In this document: in pieces, positions 26,807 through 34,852 of the stretch
How the letters are laid out: each line of letters opens with the position of its first letter
How positions within the stretch are numbered: the first letter of the stretch is position 1
NCBI RefSeq assembly: GCF_004362145.1
Contig: NZ_SNXC01000015.1
Location: 186,001 to 250,000, forward strand
DNA: 64,000 nucleotides
Direction: 5' to 3'
Source: Marinomonas balearica
Lineage (GTDB): Bacteria; Pseudomonadota; Gammaproteobacteria; Pseudomonadales; Marinomonadaceae
The notes under the pieces: generated by a model
The model's input: only the letters and a program-made list of their open reading frames with translations
Told to the model about the DNA's origin: nothing
Databases searched by the model: none
Translations under genes and position numbers: made by a program

Positions 26807-26853
26807 TAAGCACCGATACTTTGAAAGAGCGACTTACAAAGTATCGGTGCTTA
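26807..26853. terminator. Perfect 17-bp stem-loop after the Yip1-like gene
   Basis: TAAGCACCGATACTTTG (26807-26823) pairs perfectly with CAAAGTATCGGTGCTTA (26837-26853) around a 13-base loop. It is the likely 3' end of the minus-strand Yip1-like transcript, although no T-run follows. It directly adjoins the tandem repeats. Confidence 0.55.
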
Positions 26854-26893
26854 CAGGTATTTGTTAAAAAGTCCGTATTTGATAAAACCAGTG

Positions 26894-27502
26894 CTAGAAA
26901 AAGTTCCAAATTATGCTGTGCTCTGATCCCATACTCCAAAGCAAAACCACCACTCCAAGCATCGCTTCTAACACAAGGATCCCCACACCCAATGTCGTGC
27001 CTGACAAGATGAACCCGCGTTTGTGGCTAATGCCTAAGAAGCTTGGCGTTCCCTTGTAGAGCAAGTATCCGGTATAAATAATCCCCAATACCATCGCTAA
27101 CACACACAGCCATATGATGGGATAGATCGCGAACAAACCGCTTAAAAACAACGGCGTAGCAATATAGCCCGCGAATACAATACACTCGTTACGATCGGGT
27201 CGGTCTGGCAAACCACGCGCTAACCAATGAATGAAACTCCCCACAAGCCCCACAGCCAACAGAATTAATGCATAAAATGCGACACCGAGCACGATGCCGT
27301 CGCCATACGATACTCTGAACGTTTCTTCGCCTCCGAATGTCCAACCCACTTGAGTTGTACCAATGAATGAACTGACGACAGGAATCGCCGCCATAATTAA
27401 GACATGATGCATGAACAAATGGCTGACCGATTCATGCTCATCGCTGATTGACCGCCATTCTCTATCTGGGTGATGTAAAAGTCCCCAAACGTGATTGATC
27501 AT
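26894..27502 (-). CDS. Yip1-family integral membrane protein
   Basis: A 202-residue inner-membrane protein with about five hydrophobic helices. A short N-terminal cytoplasmic region (NHVWGLLHHPDREWRSI) matches the start typical of bacterial YIP1/DUF1282 proteins. A conserved FAGYIATPLFLSGL segment lies near residue 115. Its function is unknown; relatives are small membrane proteins of bacterial envelopes. It stands alone, with the 17-bp hairpin downstream and a repeat-bearing spacer upstream that runs to the tmRNA gene. Confidence 0.75.
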   Translation of the reverse strand: MINHVWGLLHHPDREWRSISDEHESVSHLFMHHVLIMAAIPVVSSFIGTTQVGWTFGGEETFRVSYGDGIVLGVAFYALILLAVGLVGSFIHWLARGLPDRPDRNECIVFAGYIATPLFLSGLFAIYPIIWLCVLAMVLGIIYTGYLLYKGTPSFLGISHKRGFILSGTTLGVGILVLEAMLGVVVLLWSMGSEHSIIWNFF

Positions 27503-28004
27503 AACTTCCCCCTATGCTCACCGCTTTTAAATTTAACGTTATGGTTAGATGGAAAAACATTGATCCTTAGGAAAAGTGAAAATACACCGTCATCGACGTA
27601 AGCGAGATTGCTAGGCAATCCAATGAAGGCGTATTTGCCCGTTTCCTATTGATCTAAGTCAAAAGTATAGTCAAGGAATCTCAAATCAGCGTGTGAATAA
27701 AAAATGGAATTAACGTACTAAATCGTAAAGTCGGTGATCTAATTTCAGACTTGTTTCGTGGGTGGTTTTTTGAGTGGTCCACGGTCATTGCCGCTTTAGT
27801 CGCAACTATATTTCTATAAACGGGGTTTTGATGAGTAAGATGATTCTTACTGTACGTCAGTTGTTATGGACCAATACAGTAAACTGCTTGCGATTGAAGT
27901 ACTTCAAGCCAATTGAAATGCAGAAACAATTAAGAATGACACAGTTTATTAGTACTGCGTGTGGGAGCGTGATTTGCTATTAATCGTTTAACTGCTCTAG
28001 AAAC
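27503..28004. other. Long spacer before ssrA with an imperfect cruciform-like repeat
   Basis: A 500-base stretch without a convincing gene. It contains an imperfect inverted repeat pair (27562-27585 with 27629-27652, about 19 of 24 matched) enclosing two small perfect hairpins, CGTC-atc-GACG (27588-27598) and GATTGC-tag-GCAATC (27606-27620). A weak 50-codon frame (27831-27983) has no recognisable homology and a poor ribosome site. It is treated as noncoding. Confidence 0.5.
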
Positions 28005-28032
28005 CAAAAAACCACCCGAAGGTGGTTTTTAA
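28004..28032. terminator. Terminator of ssrA (minus strand)
   Basis: AAAAACCACC-CGAA-GGTGGTTTTT hairpin just past the tmRNA 3' end. Read on the minus strand it ends in a T-rich run, as expected of an intrinsic terminator. Confidence 0.8.
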
Positions 28033-28035
28033 ATT

Positions 28036-28398
28036 TGGTGGAGGTGGGGGGGGTCGAACCCCCGTCCGCCAGTCCTCTGCCATCGGCTCTACATGTTTAG
28101 TCACTTCTATTCTTTGACCAGGAACCGCCCGAAGGACAGGGTGTTACTGGCGAGCCTGCTTGATCTTATACTCTTATCCCCAGGCAGGGCATCGAGTAGC
28201 ATCTTGTAATTTATGATACTGCGGAATCTCGGGCTACAAGCAACCTGAGGGCAGCACACTAGCAGGTTATTAAGCTGCTAAAGCGTAGTTTTCGTCGTTT
28301 GCGACTATATAATTGATACGAGGGGATTTACGAGATCACGTATCACTCTCGACATGCACCTCAGGGTTCGTGACCAGCGTCGAAACCATGTCACCCCC
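28036..28398 (-). ncRNA. ssrA: Transfer-messenger RNA (tmRNA)
   Basis: Rescues stalled ribosomes together with SmpB. Read on the minus strand, the 5' end GGGGGTGACATGG pairs through the acceptor stem with the 3' end CACCTCC followed by encoded ACCA. The T-arm GGGTTCGAACCC is visible near the 3' end. The tag reading frame translates to ANDENYALAA then TAA, identical to the E. coli tag. The length is 363 nt, which is typical. The smpB gene lies just upstream on the same strand. Confidence 0.97.
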
Positions 28399-28458
28399 AA
28401 AGTATCGGCAATTCTAACGAAAACAGAGCGTTAACGCTAGCAAAACCGTACATAGCGT

Positions 28459-28941
28459 TTATGCGCTGTGTTTCATTAGGCGTTCTTTATCGCGTGCCCA
28501 GTCGCGCTCTTTGGCAGTATCACGTTTATCATGATCTTTTTTACCGGTTACTAGGGCAACTTCACATTTGATCTTGTTGCCTTTCCAGTACAGTGCCATG
28601 GCCGCACAGGTTTTACCCTTTTGTTCAGTAACCTGAATGATCTTATCGATCTCGCGGCGGTTTAATAATAGTTTACGCTGGCGTAATGGCTCACATACAA
28701 CGTGCGTTGAAGCACTCAATAGTGGTGTTATGCGTGCGCCAATTAGCCAAGCTTCGTTTTGATGGATAATGACGTAAGAGTCCACCAACTGCGCTTTGCC
28801 TTCTCGTAGGCTTTTTACTTCCCAACCTGATAGGGCCAGACCCGCTTCAAATTTTTGATCAACAAAGTAATCGTGACGGGCGCGTTTATTTAGCGCGATG
28901 GTGCCGGATGAATTTGATTTTTTCTTCTTTGATTTGCTCAT
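28459..28941 (-). CDS. smpB: SsrA-binding protein SmpB
   Basis: Small basic RNA-binding protein (160 aa) that loads tmRNA on stalled ribosomes. It has a Lys-rich N-terminus, the beta-barrel core with [35 protein letters not shown], and the C-terminal basic tail [18 protein letters not shown] needed for decoding-site insertion. The ssrA gene lies 60 bases downstream on the same strand, a common arrangement. The gene also begins the conserved smpB-ratA-rnfH-bamE-fur-recN block. Confidence 0.97.
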   Translation of the reverse strand: MSKSKKKKSNSSGTIALNKRARHDYFVDQKFEAGLALSGWEVKSLREGKAQLVDSYVIIHQNEAWLIGARITPLLSASTHVVCEPLRQRKLLLNRREIDKIIQVTEQKGKTCAAMALYWKGNKIKCEVALVTGKKDHDKRDTAKERDWARDKERLMKHSA

Positions 28942-29114
28942 AGGACAAAATTATACGGTCGATAAACGGAAAAAACTAAGCTTTTCTTGAGGTCTGCGGT
29001 GGAATGTAAGAAAATTTGCCAAATATTTGAATATTTCATTGTTTAGCAGACGTTCTGAATGCCATTCAGTCGTTTGGTTAGTGTGTAGTCGAACGAATAA
29101 CAGAGCTTTAATGT

Positions 29115-30473
29115 ATGACCGAGAGTCGGTGTTTACAAGGTATTTGGTCTAGTCCGTGGATTTTTATCTTTGCAGCCAGTGGAGCGGCAATTGGATTAGG
29201 TAACGTCTGGAAGTTTCCTTATATGATGGCAGAAAACGGCGGCGCTGCGTTTCTGCTTGTTTACGGTTTGTGTTTGCTGTTCGTCGCTTTCCCGATTGTG
29301 GTTGCGGAGGTCGCGATTGGTCGCACGGTGCGCTCTAATCCGATTGATACGGTCAATGATTTAAGTGAGCGTAAGTTACTCCACCGAGGGTGGGTTTTAG
29401 TGCCTTGGCTTGCAGGCATCACAGGCATGTTGATTATGACATTTTACAGTGTCATTGCTAGTTGGGGCTTGGCGTACGTCGAGCGCGCCATTACTGGGCT
29501 TTTTGCGAACATCGGCCGGTTTGAGGCGGATGTTATGTATCAAGATCTTCTCGACTCGCCGGTCGAGATGTTGTTTTGGCATTCTATCTTTATGCTTCTT
29601 GTGGTGTTAACTGTCGGTCAGTCGGTGACACGTGGGCTTGCAACATTGGTGAAGATATTGCTCCCCGTGTTGATTGTTTTTCTTTCATTGTTGGCGGTAT
29701 ATGCGCTTTCAGTTGGAGAGTCTTCACAAGCACTAGAGTTTATGACCGTTTGGTCTTGGAGTGATTTTTCCTTCGATATGGTGCTGTCTGCGATCGGTCA
29801 TGCGTTATTCAGTGTGGGCGTGGGGTTAGGTGCAATGTTCTCCTACGGCGCTTATATGAATAAACGGATGTCTATTTCACGAGCGTGTGCGATCGTGGTG
29901 GGAGTGGATCTTGTGGTTTCCTTGTTGGCGGCTGTGGTCATTTTTCCGTTAGCGTTTGAGTTTAATATCGATGTAGACTCTGGGCCGAGTTTGGCGTTTG
30001 TTACTTTGCCCATTGTTTTTGGCGCGTTGCCGGGCGGCCAAGTTATTGGTGCGTCATTTTTTGTATTGCTGACGATTGCAGCTTTGACCTCATCTATTGC
30101 GATGATGGAGCTGTTCGTCGCTTGGCTTCATGAAAAATTTTATATTGGTCGTTTAAAAGCGGCGACGGTGTTGGGGGCTTTTATTTGGCTCGCTGGTATC
30201 GCGATTCTTCTCTCTTTTAACCATTGGGATGCGAAACTGATCTTTGATAAGAATCTGTTTGAGTTAGTGGATTCGCTGACGTCTTTCGTTTTATTGCCTT
30301 TGGTCGCTTTGTTAATAGCCGTGATGGTTGGGTGGTTTGTCCCCGAACAAATGCTGCGAAAAGAGATGATCACTAAAGATCCAAAGAATTTTGATTGGTG
30401 GTACAACGTATTGAAGTTTGTCAGTATTCCGCTAATCGGTCTCATTACCGTGGCTGGATGGATAGGAGTATAA
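29115..30473 (+). CDS. Sodium-dependent transporter of the NSS (SNF) family
   Basis: Inner-membrane Na+-coupled symporter (452 aa) of the LeuT/NSS family, probably for an amino acid or small amine. About eleven to twelve helices are predicted. The TM1 signature GAAIGLGNVWKFPYMMAENGG is present near residues 20-40, including the unwound sodium/substrate segment. The substrate cannot be told from sequence. A TTG-started ratA follows after a single base, so the two may be co-transcribed. It sits inside the smpB-ratA synteny block. It uses the sodium gradient that NhaD and Mrp maintain. Confidence 0.9.
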   Translation: MTESRCLQGIWSSPWIFIFAASGAAIGLGNVWKFPYMMAENGGAAFLLVYGLCLLFVAFPIVVAEVAIGRTVRSNPIDTVNDLSERKLLHRGWVLVPWLAGITGMLIMTFYSVIASWGLAYVERAITGLFANIGRFEADVMYQDLLDSPVEMLFWHSIFMLLVVLTVGQSVTRGLATLVKILLPVLIVFLSLLAVYALSVGESSQALEFMTVWSWSDFSFDMVLSAIGHALFSVGVGLGAMFSYGAYMNKRMSISRACAIVVGVDLVVSLLAAVVIFPLAFEFNIDVDSGPSLAFVTLPIVFGALPGGQVIGASFFVLLTIAALTSSIAMMELFVAWLHEKFYIGRLKAATVLGAFIWLAGIAILLSFNHWDAKLIFDKNLFELVDSLTSFVLLPLVALLIAVMVGWFVPEQMLRKEMITKDPKNFDWWYNVLKFVSIPLIGLITVAGWIGV

Positions 30474-30474
30474 T

Positions 30475-30906
30475 TTGAGTCGTATAGAGCGTTTCGCTCA
30501 TGTTAATTACAGCCAGCAGCAGATGTTTGATTTGGTGAACGATATTAATCATTATCCTGCGTTTTTGCCTGGTTGTTTAAGTGCGAAGGTCTTATCGCAG
30601 AGTGAGGCCGATATTGTGGCGTCCTTAGAAGTGGGGAAAGGGCCTGTTAAGCAGGCTTTCACAACGAAGAATTTTTTAACGCATCCAAATGAAATAGAGA
30701 TGACGTTGGTCAGCGGCCCATTTAAAAAGCTCCATGGGATATGGCAATTTCAGGCGTTAAGCGACACGACGTGTAAAATTTCATTGAGTATTGAGTTTGA
30801 ATTAAGTGGAATGTTGAAGTTTGCATTTGGCGGTGTTTTTAGTCAGGTAGCGAATACGATGGTTGAAGCCTTCAGTCAAAGAGCAAAGGTTGTTTACGGT
30901 GAGTAA
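30475..30906 (+). CDS. ratA: RatA-like START/COQ10 domain protein
   Basis: A 143-residue protein of the START/polyketide-cyclase fold (Coq10/RatA family). It was named after an E. coli protein reported to bind 50S subunits; in other lineages it is linked to ubiquinone function. Family motifs are NDINHYPAFLPGC near residues 23-35 and the C-terminal amphipathic helix FSQVANTMVEAFSQRA. The initiator is TTG with GGAG about six bases before it. The stop overlaps the GTG of the next gene. Its position next to rnfH and bamE is conserved in relatives. The precise role is unsettled. Confidence 0.88.
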   Translation: MSRIERFAHVNYSQQQMFDLVNDINHYPAFLPGCLSAKVLSQSEADIVASLEVGKGPVKQAFTTKNFLTHPNEIEMTLVSGPFKKLHGIWQFQALSDTTCKISLSIEFELSGMLKFAFGGVFSQVANTMVEAFSQRAKVVYGE

Positions 30907-31189
30907 GATTCATGTAGAGGTGGCTTATGCGCTGCCTGAAAAGCAAAAGATAATTGCGTTAGACGTTGAAGAAGGATGTACGGTTAAAGAAGCTGTGATG
31001 AAATCGAATATTGATGCTTTTTTTCCGGGATTAGATTTAGAGAATGCGAAGGTTGGTATTTTTGGGAAGGCGGTACGTAAGCCGCAAGAGCAAGTATTAA
31101 AACCCGGTGAGCGTGTTGAGATTTACCGTGAATTGACGGTGGATCCAAAGCAGGCGAGAGCCAATCGAGCAGCGAAAACAGCAAAGTAG
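30899..31189 (+). CDS. rnfH: RnfH family protein (UPF0125, RatB-like)
   Basis: A small beta-grasp protein (96 aa) of the RnfH/UPF0125 family whose function is unknown. The core reads IHVEVAYALPEKQKI...VGIFGKAVRKPQEQVLKPGERVEIYR, ending in a short Lys/Arg/Ala tail. An in-frame ATG at 30863 would add a tail encoded inside ratA. The GTG at 30899 gives the usual length, is preceded by AAAGG eight bases upstream and overlaps the ratA stop, so it is chosen. The ratA-rnfH pair resembles the operon once described as a toxin-antitoxin pair. Confidence 0.88.
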   Translation: MSKIHVEVAYALPEKQKIIALDVEEGCTVKEAVMKSNIDAFFPGLDLENAKVGIFGKAVRKPQEQVLKPGERVEIYRELTVDPKQARANRAAKTAK

Positions 31190-31235
31190 CGTTTAATTTA
31201 AAGGGCTCACTAAAGAACCCCTTAAGTTAACAAAA

Positions 31236-31553
31236 TTAGTCTTGAACGATATCGATTAGCGCGCCATCTTTAAATTTAAGGGTTAGTTGGTTAATTGGAC
31301 TGGTTTTATCCGCTGACGTTGCGTATTTTGATTTAAATAAGTAGTGCCACTCGTCAGGAGTAAACGTATCTCGAACCATGGGTGTGCCGAGAACGTAGAT
31401 CACTTGGCGCTCCGTCATGCCGCGGGCGAGTTGTTCAACTTGCTCTTGCTTAATGATGTTGCCCTGCGTAACTGGAACCTTATAAGGTTCAGGTAACAAG
31501 CTGCAGGCATTGAGAGAAAAGAGAGCGGCAACTAATAATAGAGTTTTTTTCAT
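31236..31553 (-). CDS. bamE: Outer-membrane assembly lipoprotein BamE
   Basis: Small lipoprotein subunit (105 aa) of the BAM complex, which folds outer-membrane proteins. The signal peptide is MKKTLLLVAALFSLNA, with lipobox LNAC and the lipidated Cys near residue 17. The SmpA/OmlA core is GMTERQVIYVLGTPMVRDTF and WHYLF. The ATG at 31553 has AGGA eight bases upstream; an in-frame codon three residues earlier is less likely. It is divergent from fur with a 69-base intergenic region, an arrangement conserved in Pseudomonas and relatives. Confidence 0.93.
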   Translation of the reverse strand: MKKTLLLVAALFSLNACSLLPEPYKVPVTQGNIIKQEQVEQLARGMTERQVIYVLGTPMVRDTFTPDEWHYLFKSKYATSADKTSPINQLTLKFKDGALIDIVQD

Positions 31554-31622
31554 TGGTATCATCCTAACTGTGATGTGCTAATGATAAAGTAATTATTAAC
31601 GAGATCGAATAGAGAATTACTC

Positions 31623-32033
31623 ATGAGTACAGAAAATCAAGAGCTTAAGAAAGTGGGTCTTAAAGTAACTTTGCCTCGCGTAAAGATTTTACAGATCCTT
31701 GAAAAAGCCGGTGACCACCATATGAGTGCGGATGACGTGTACCGTACTCTACTGGAACAAGGTGAAGATGTAGGTCTGGCGACCGTGTACCGAGTATTGA
31801 CTCAGTTCGAAACGGCTGGTCTTGTTGTTCGTCATCACTTCGAAGCGGGCACGGCGGTATTTGAACTTGAAAAAGGCGATCATCACGATCATATGATCTG
31901 TTTAGAGACAGGCAAGGTTGTAGAGTTTGTTGATCCTATTATTGAGCAACGTCAAAAAGAAATTGCGGAAGAGCATGGTTTTGATATTGAAGACCATAAC
32001 TTGGTAATTTACGTTCGTCCAAAAGCAAAATAA
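31623..32033 (+). CDS. fur: Ferric uptake regulator Fur
   Basis: Iron-responsive repressor (136 aa). The N-terminal winged helix includes LATVYRVLTQFETAGLV, and the C-terminal metal-binding dimerisation domain includes GDHHDHMIC. The CxxC zinc site of E. coli Fur is reduced here to CLET, so only the first Cys remains. The family is otherwise clear and some pseudomonad Furs share this trait. The divergent bamE promoter region upstream contains an AT-rich Fur-box-like half-site (31579-31598). A strong terminator follows. Confidence 0.95.
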   Translation: MSTENQELKKVGLKVTLPRVKILQILEKAGDHHMSADDVYRTLLEQGEDVGLATVYRVLTQFETAGLVVRHHFEAGTAVFELEKGDHHDHMICLETGKVVEFVDPIIEQRQKEIAEEHGFDIEDHNLVIYVRPKAK

Positions 32034-32057
32034 GCGATTTCGTCGTACTGTTTAAAT

Positions 32058-32095
32058 AAAAAGGCGGCATTCCTATAGGAATACCGCCTTTTTTT
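32058..32095 (+). terminator. Rho-independent terminator after fur
   Basis: AAAAAGGCGGCATTCCT pairs with AGGAATACCGCCTTTTT, with one mismatch, followed by a T-run. It lies between convergent fur and recN and is likely bidirectional. Confidence 0.85.
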
Positions 32096-32260
32096 ATGCT
32101 TAATTTTTTTTACTAAAAGAAAAGTGTGTAGAAAGCTTACTGCTCTAGGAGCACTTTTCTCAAAAGCACTTCTCTAAAATGTATTTCTCTCACAAGTTCT
32201 GCTATAAAAAGCGCGGCTTAAGCAATATCGTAGTGTTCACGTTTGTGCTTGGTTATGGGG

Positions 32261-33931
32261 CTATTGTAAGTGAACATTGCCAAGCATTTCCCGTGCATGA
32301 GCGAGCGTTTGATCGGTGAGTTTAATGCCACCTAGTAGGCGTGCTATCTCTTGTGTTCTTTCTTCTTCTTTCAGTGTTTTGACCTTCGAGGAGGTATTTT
32401 TATCGGCGACCTGCTTGCTGACCTGAAAATGCTGATGGCCTTGTGCGGCGACTTGCGCTAAGTGAGTGACACAGAAAACTTGCCCTCGTGCTCCGACTGA
32501 TCGAAGCATGCGACCAACAACCTCCGCGATGCCACCGCTAATACCAACATCGACTTCATCAAATACCAGAGTTGGAATGGTGGAGGTGTGAGCAGTAACA
32601 ACTTGAATGCCTAAGCTAATACGCGAGAGTTCACCGCCTGAGGCAACTTTACGAAGTGCTTGCGCTGGTTGGCCTGGGTTTGAGGCGATCATGTATTCGA
32701 TTTCTTCAAAGCCGTTTGCTGTGATTTGATCGAGCGGTTGGCAATCAATAAAGAACCCTGCGTGTGGCATGCCTAAACCGTGAATTTGCTCTTCTACTTT
32801 GATGGCAAGTTCGTCTTTGGTTTGAATGCGCTTTTCTGTGAGTAACGTTGCGCTGGCGGTTAGCTGTGCGTACGCTTGTTCTTCTTTAAATTTCAGGGAT
32901 TCTAAGCTTTCTTCGCCGCCTTGCAGTGCTTTTAGCTCAGATTCGATGTTCTCTCGTAAAAGAAGCAACCCATTGGGTAATACTTTATGTTTACGCGCGG
33001 TATCGTAAATGGCGCTCAGTCGTTCTTCTACTTCTAATAGTCGCTGTGGATTTTGCTCAAGCGTTTCTTGGTAGTGTGTGAGGCTAGAGCTTGCTTCTTC
33101 GGCTTGAATAAGCGCGTCGTTCATCATTTCCAACGCATTTTCCAATTCTTTGGTTAACGGTTGGATGTTACTCGCACTTTGAATCGCGTTATGCAGCATG
33201 GAGCAGACATTGCCTTCATCGCTTTCTTTTAGCAGGCTGCTGGCCAAATAGGCTTGCTGCTGAGCTTCGGCGATGTTTGAGAGAAAGGCTTGTTCTTTTT
33301 CTAATGCTTCTATTTCTTGTTCTTTGAGATCCAGTTGCGAGAGTTCTTCTAGTTGGTAAGACAGCAGTTGAATCTTGGCTTCTTGCTCCGCACTGATGTT
33401 TATCTTCTGGCTAAGCTCGTCTTTTAAAGAGCGCCAAACTCCAAATTCGTTTCGTACGGTTTGCGCTAAGTCCGTCAATTGGCCGTATGCGTCGAGTTGC
33501 GCTCTTTGTATGGTTTTTTTCAATAGGGACTGGTGTTCATGTTGCCCATGAATGTCGACTAGGTAGCTGCTCACGTCTTTTAAATCGCTCAGTGTGCAGG
33601 GGCGACTGTTTATATAGGCTTTAGAGCGGCCTTCTTTTGTTATAACACGACGCAAGATACAGTCTTGATCTTGGTCTAGGTCGTGTTCTTCAAGCCAGTT
33701 TAAAACTTCTGGGTTTTGGCTAATATCGAAACTTGCGCTGATATCGGCTTTTTTTTCTCCATGTCTTACAACACTTGCGTCTGTTCTGCCTCCTAAGCAA
33801 AGTGATAAAGCATCGACCATGATGGATTTTCCAGCGCCTGTTTCGCCGGAAATGACCGTCATGCCTTTTTTAAGCTCTAACTCTAGTGAGTCGACAATAG
33901 CAAAGTTGGATATCGCAATACTGGTTAACAT
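32261..33931 (-). CDS. recN: DNA repair protein RecN
   Basis: SMC-like ATPase (556 aa) in double-strand-break repair. Walker A GETGAGKS lies near residues 29-36 and a long coiled-coil centre spans about residues 170-370. The C-terminal ABC signature KVASGGELSRISLGI and Walker B VFDEVDVGISG are present, with VTHLAQVA near the end. Length matches the family. The upstream region on this strand has a LexA-like half-site, consistent with SOS control. It is divergent from grpE, as in pseudomonads. Confidence 0.95.
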   Translation of the reverse strand: MLTSIAISNFAIVDSLELELKKGMTVISGETGAGKSIMVDALSLCLGGRTDASVVRHGEKKADISASFDISQNPEVLNWLEEHDLDQDQDCILRRVITKEGRSKAYINSRPCTLSDLKDVSSYLVDIHGQHEHQSLLKKTIQRAQLDAYGQLTDLAQTVRNEFGVWRSLKDELSQKINISAEQEAKIQLLSYQLEELSQLDLKEQEIEALEKEQAFLSNIAEAQQQAYLASSLLKESDEGNVCSMLHNAIQSASNIQPLTKELENALEMMNDALIQAEEASSSLTHYQETLEQNPQRLLEVEERLSAIYDTARKHKVLPNGLLLLRENIESELKALQGGEESLESLKFKEEQAYAQLTASATLLTEKRIQTKDELAIKVEEQIHGLGMPHAGFFIDCQPLDQITANGFEEIEYMIASNPGQPAQALRKVASGGELSRISLGIQVVTAHTSTIPTLVFDEVDVGISGGIAEVVGRMLRSVGARGQVFCVTHLAQVAAQGHQHFQVSKQVADKNTSSKVKTLKEEERTQEIARLLGGIKLTDQTLAHAREMLGNVHLQ

Positions 33932-33958
33932 GGGATGCTCCAGAGTTATAAATAAAAC

Positions 33959-33978
33959 ATATGGTTATTTATACAGTA
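33959..33978 (-). promoter_or_regulatory. LexA-like box upstream of recN
   Basis: Read on the minus strand: TACTGTATAAATAACCATAT. The left half TACTGTATA matches the SOS box exactly, while the right half (CCAT instead of xCAG) is degenerate. It lies 28-47 bases before the recN ATG. E. coli recN also carries imperfect LexA boxes. Confidence 0.45.
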
Positions 33979-34078
33979 TTTGTTCGTTTTTTGACAAGGG
34001 CAAGTTGAAAACTTTTATTCCCGTTAAGCTTCACAATAAACCGTATAAAAAAGCCGCAAATTTAATGAGGGTATGGTG

Positions 34079-34105
34079 TTGAAAGGTAATTTTGTGTCCC
34101 CATAT
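34079..34105 (+). promoter_or_regulatory. Sigma-32 (heat-shock) promoter of grpE
   Basis: -35 TTGAAA (34079-34084), 13-base spacer, -10 CCCCATAT (34098-34105). This matches the sigma-32 consensus CTTGAAA-N-CCCCATNT except for the base before TTGAAA. It lies 46 bases upstream of the grpE start. Confidence 0.85.
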
Positions 34106-34150
34106 ACTTCGCACAGATGGTAATTACTTTCTGTTATTTGGAGTGAAAGA

Positions 34151-34720
34151 ATGAGTGATCAGCAAAAAAAATCAAATCAAGAAGATGAATTGCAAACAGA
34201 AAATTTGCAACAAGAGGGCGTTCAGGTAGAAGAGTTACTTGAGCCAGAAGTTGAAGTTCTAGACGACGATGAGCTAACGAAAGCAAAAGAAGAAGCGTTG
34301 CAGTACAAAGAAGCGGCTCTTCGAGCACAAGCGGACGCTCAGAACGTTCGTCGCCGTGCCGAGCTTGATGTTGAAAAAGCGCATAAGTTTGCCCTTGAAA
34401 AATTTGCGAAAGACATTGTAAAAGTCGCAGATAACTTGGAGCGGGCATTGTCGTCAGCAGAAGAAGGTTCCGAAACCGATTCTGTTCGTGAAGGCGTCGA
34501 GTTAACCCTTAAAGATTTGATCGAAACACTTGCTCGTTTTGAAATTCAGCAAGTTGATCCTCATGGCGAACCATTCAACCCTGAATTGCATCAAGCTATG
34601 ACAATGGTTCCGAATCCACAAATGGAACCTAATACGGTTATGGATGTAGTTCAAAAAGGTTACACGTTAAGTGGTCGCTTATTGCGCCCTGCAATGGTTG
34701 TTGTAAGCGCTGCGTCCTAA
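34151..34720 (+). CDS. grpE: Nucleotide exchange factor GrpE
   Basis: Co-chaperone (189 aa) that releases ADP from DnaK. An acidic, disordered N-terminus (about residues 1-45) is followed by a long coiled coil with [25 protein letters not shown], and the C-terminal beta domain ends in [17 protein letters not shown], the family hallmark. GGAG lies before the ATG. A near-perfect sigma-32 promoter precedes it. It is followed at 132 bases by dnaK. Confidence 0.97.
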   Translation: MSDQQKKSNQEDELQTENLQQEGVQVEELLEPEVEVLDDDELTKAKEEALQYKEAALRAQADAQNVRRRAELDVEKAHKFALEKFAKDIVKVADNLERALSSAEEGSETDSVREGVELTLKDLIETLARFEIQQVDPHGEPFNPELHQAMTMVPNPQMEPNTVMDVVQKGYTLSGRLLRPAMVVVSAAS

Positions 34721-34780
34721 TAAAAATGGGCGATAAAGTGATAAAGCCAAAAAACGCGTCAAAAAATTGACGGTTTAAGG

Positions 34781-34808
34781 TTGAAATGCTCGGAAGAGCA
34801 CCCAAATA
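34781..34808 (+). promoter_or_regulatory. Possible second sigma-32 promoter in the grpE-dnaK gap
   Basis: TTGAAA (34781-34786), 14-base spacer, then CCCAAATA (34801-34808), which is a weak match to CCCCATNT. It lies about 44 bases before the dnaK ATG and could raise dnaK over grpE. This is tentative. Confidence 0.4.
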
Positions 34809-34852
34809 CAGAATTAACAACGAAATAAAGAATTTTACTGGAGAGTATGACA

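Noticed and set aside
27774..27983. 69-codon frame upstream of ssrA
   Set aside because: No homology and a poor start; most likely chance, noted only as a possible remnant.
28036..28398. Integrated island at the ssrA 3' end
   Set aside because: No integrase and no duplicated ssrA 3' end was found in the downstream spacer.
31579..31598. Fur box in the bamE-fur gap
   Set aside because: TAATGATAA matches one half of the consensus but the other half does not, so it was not listed as a separate operator.
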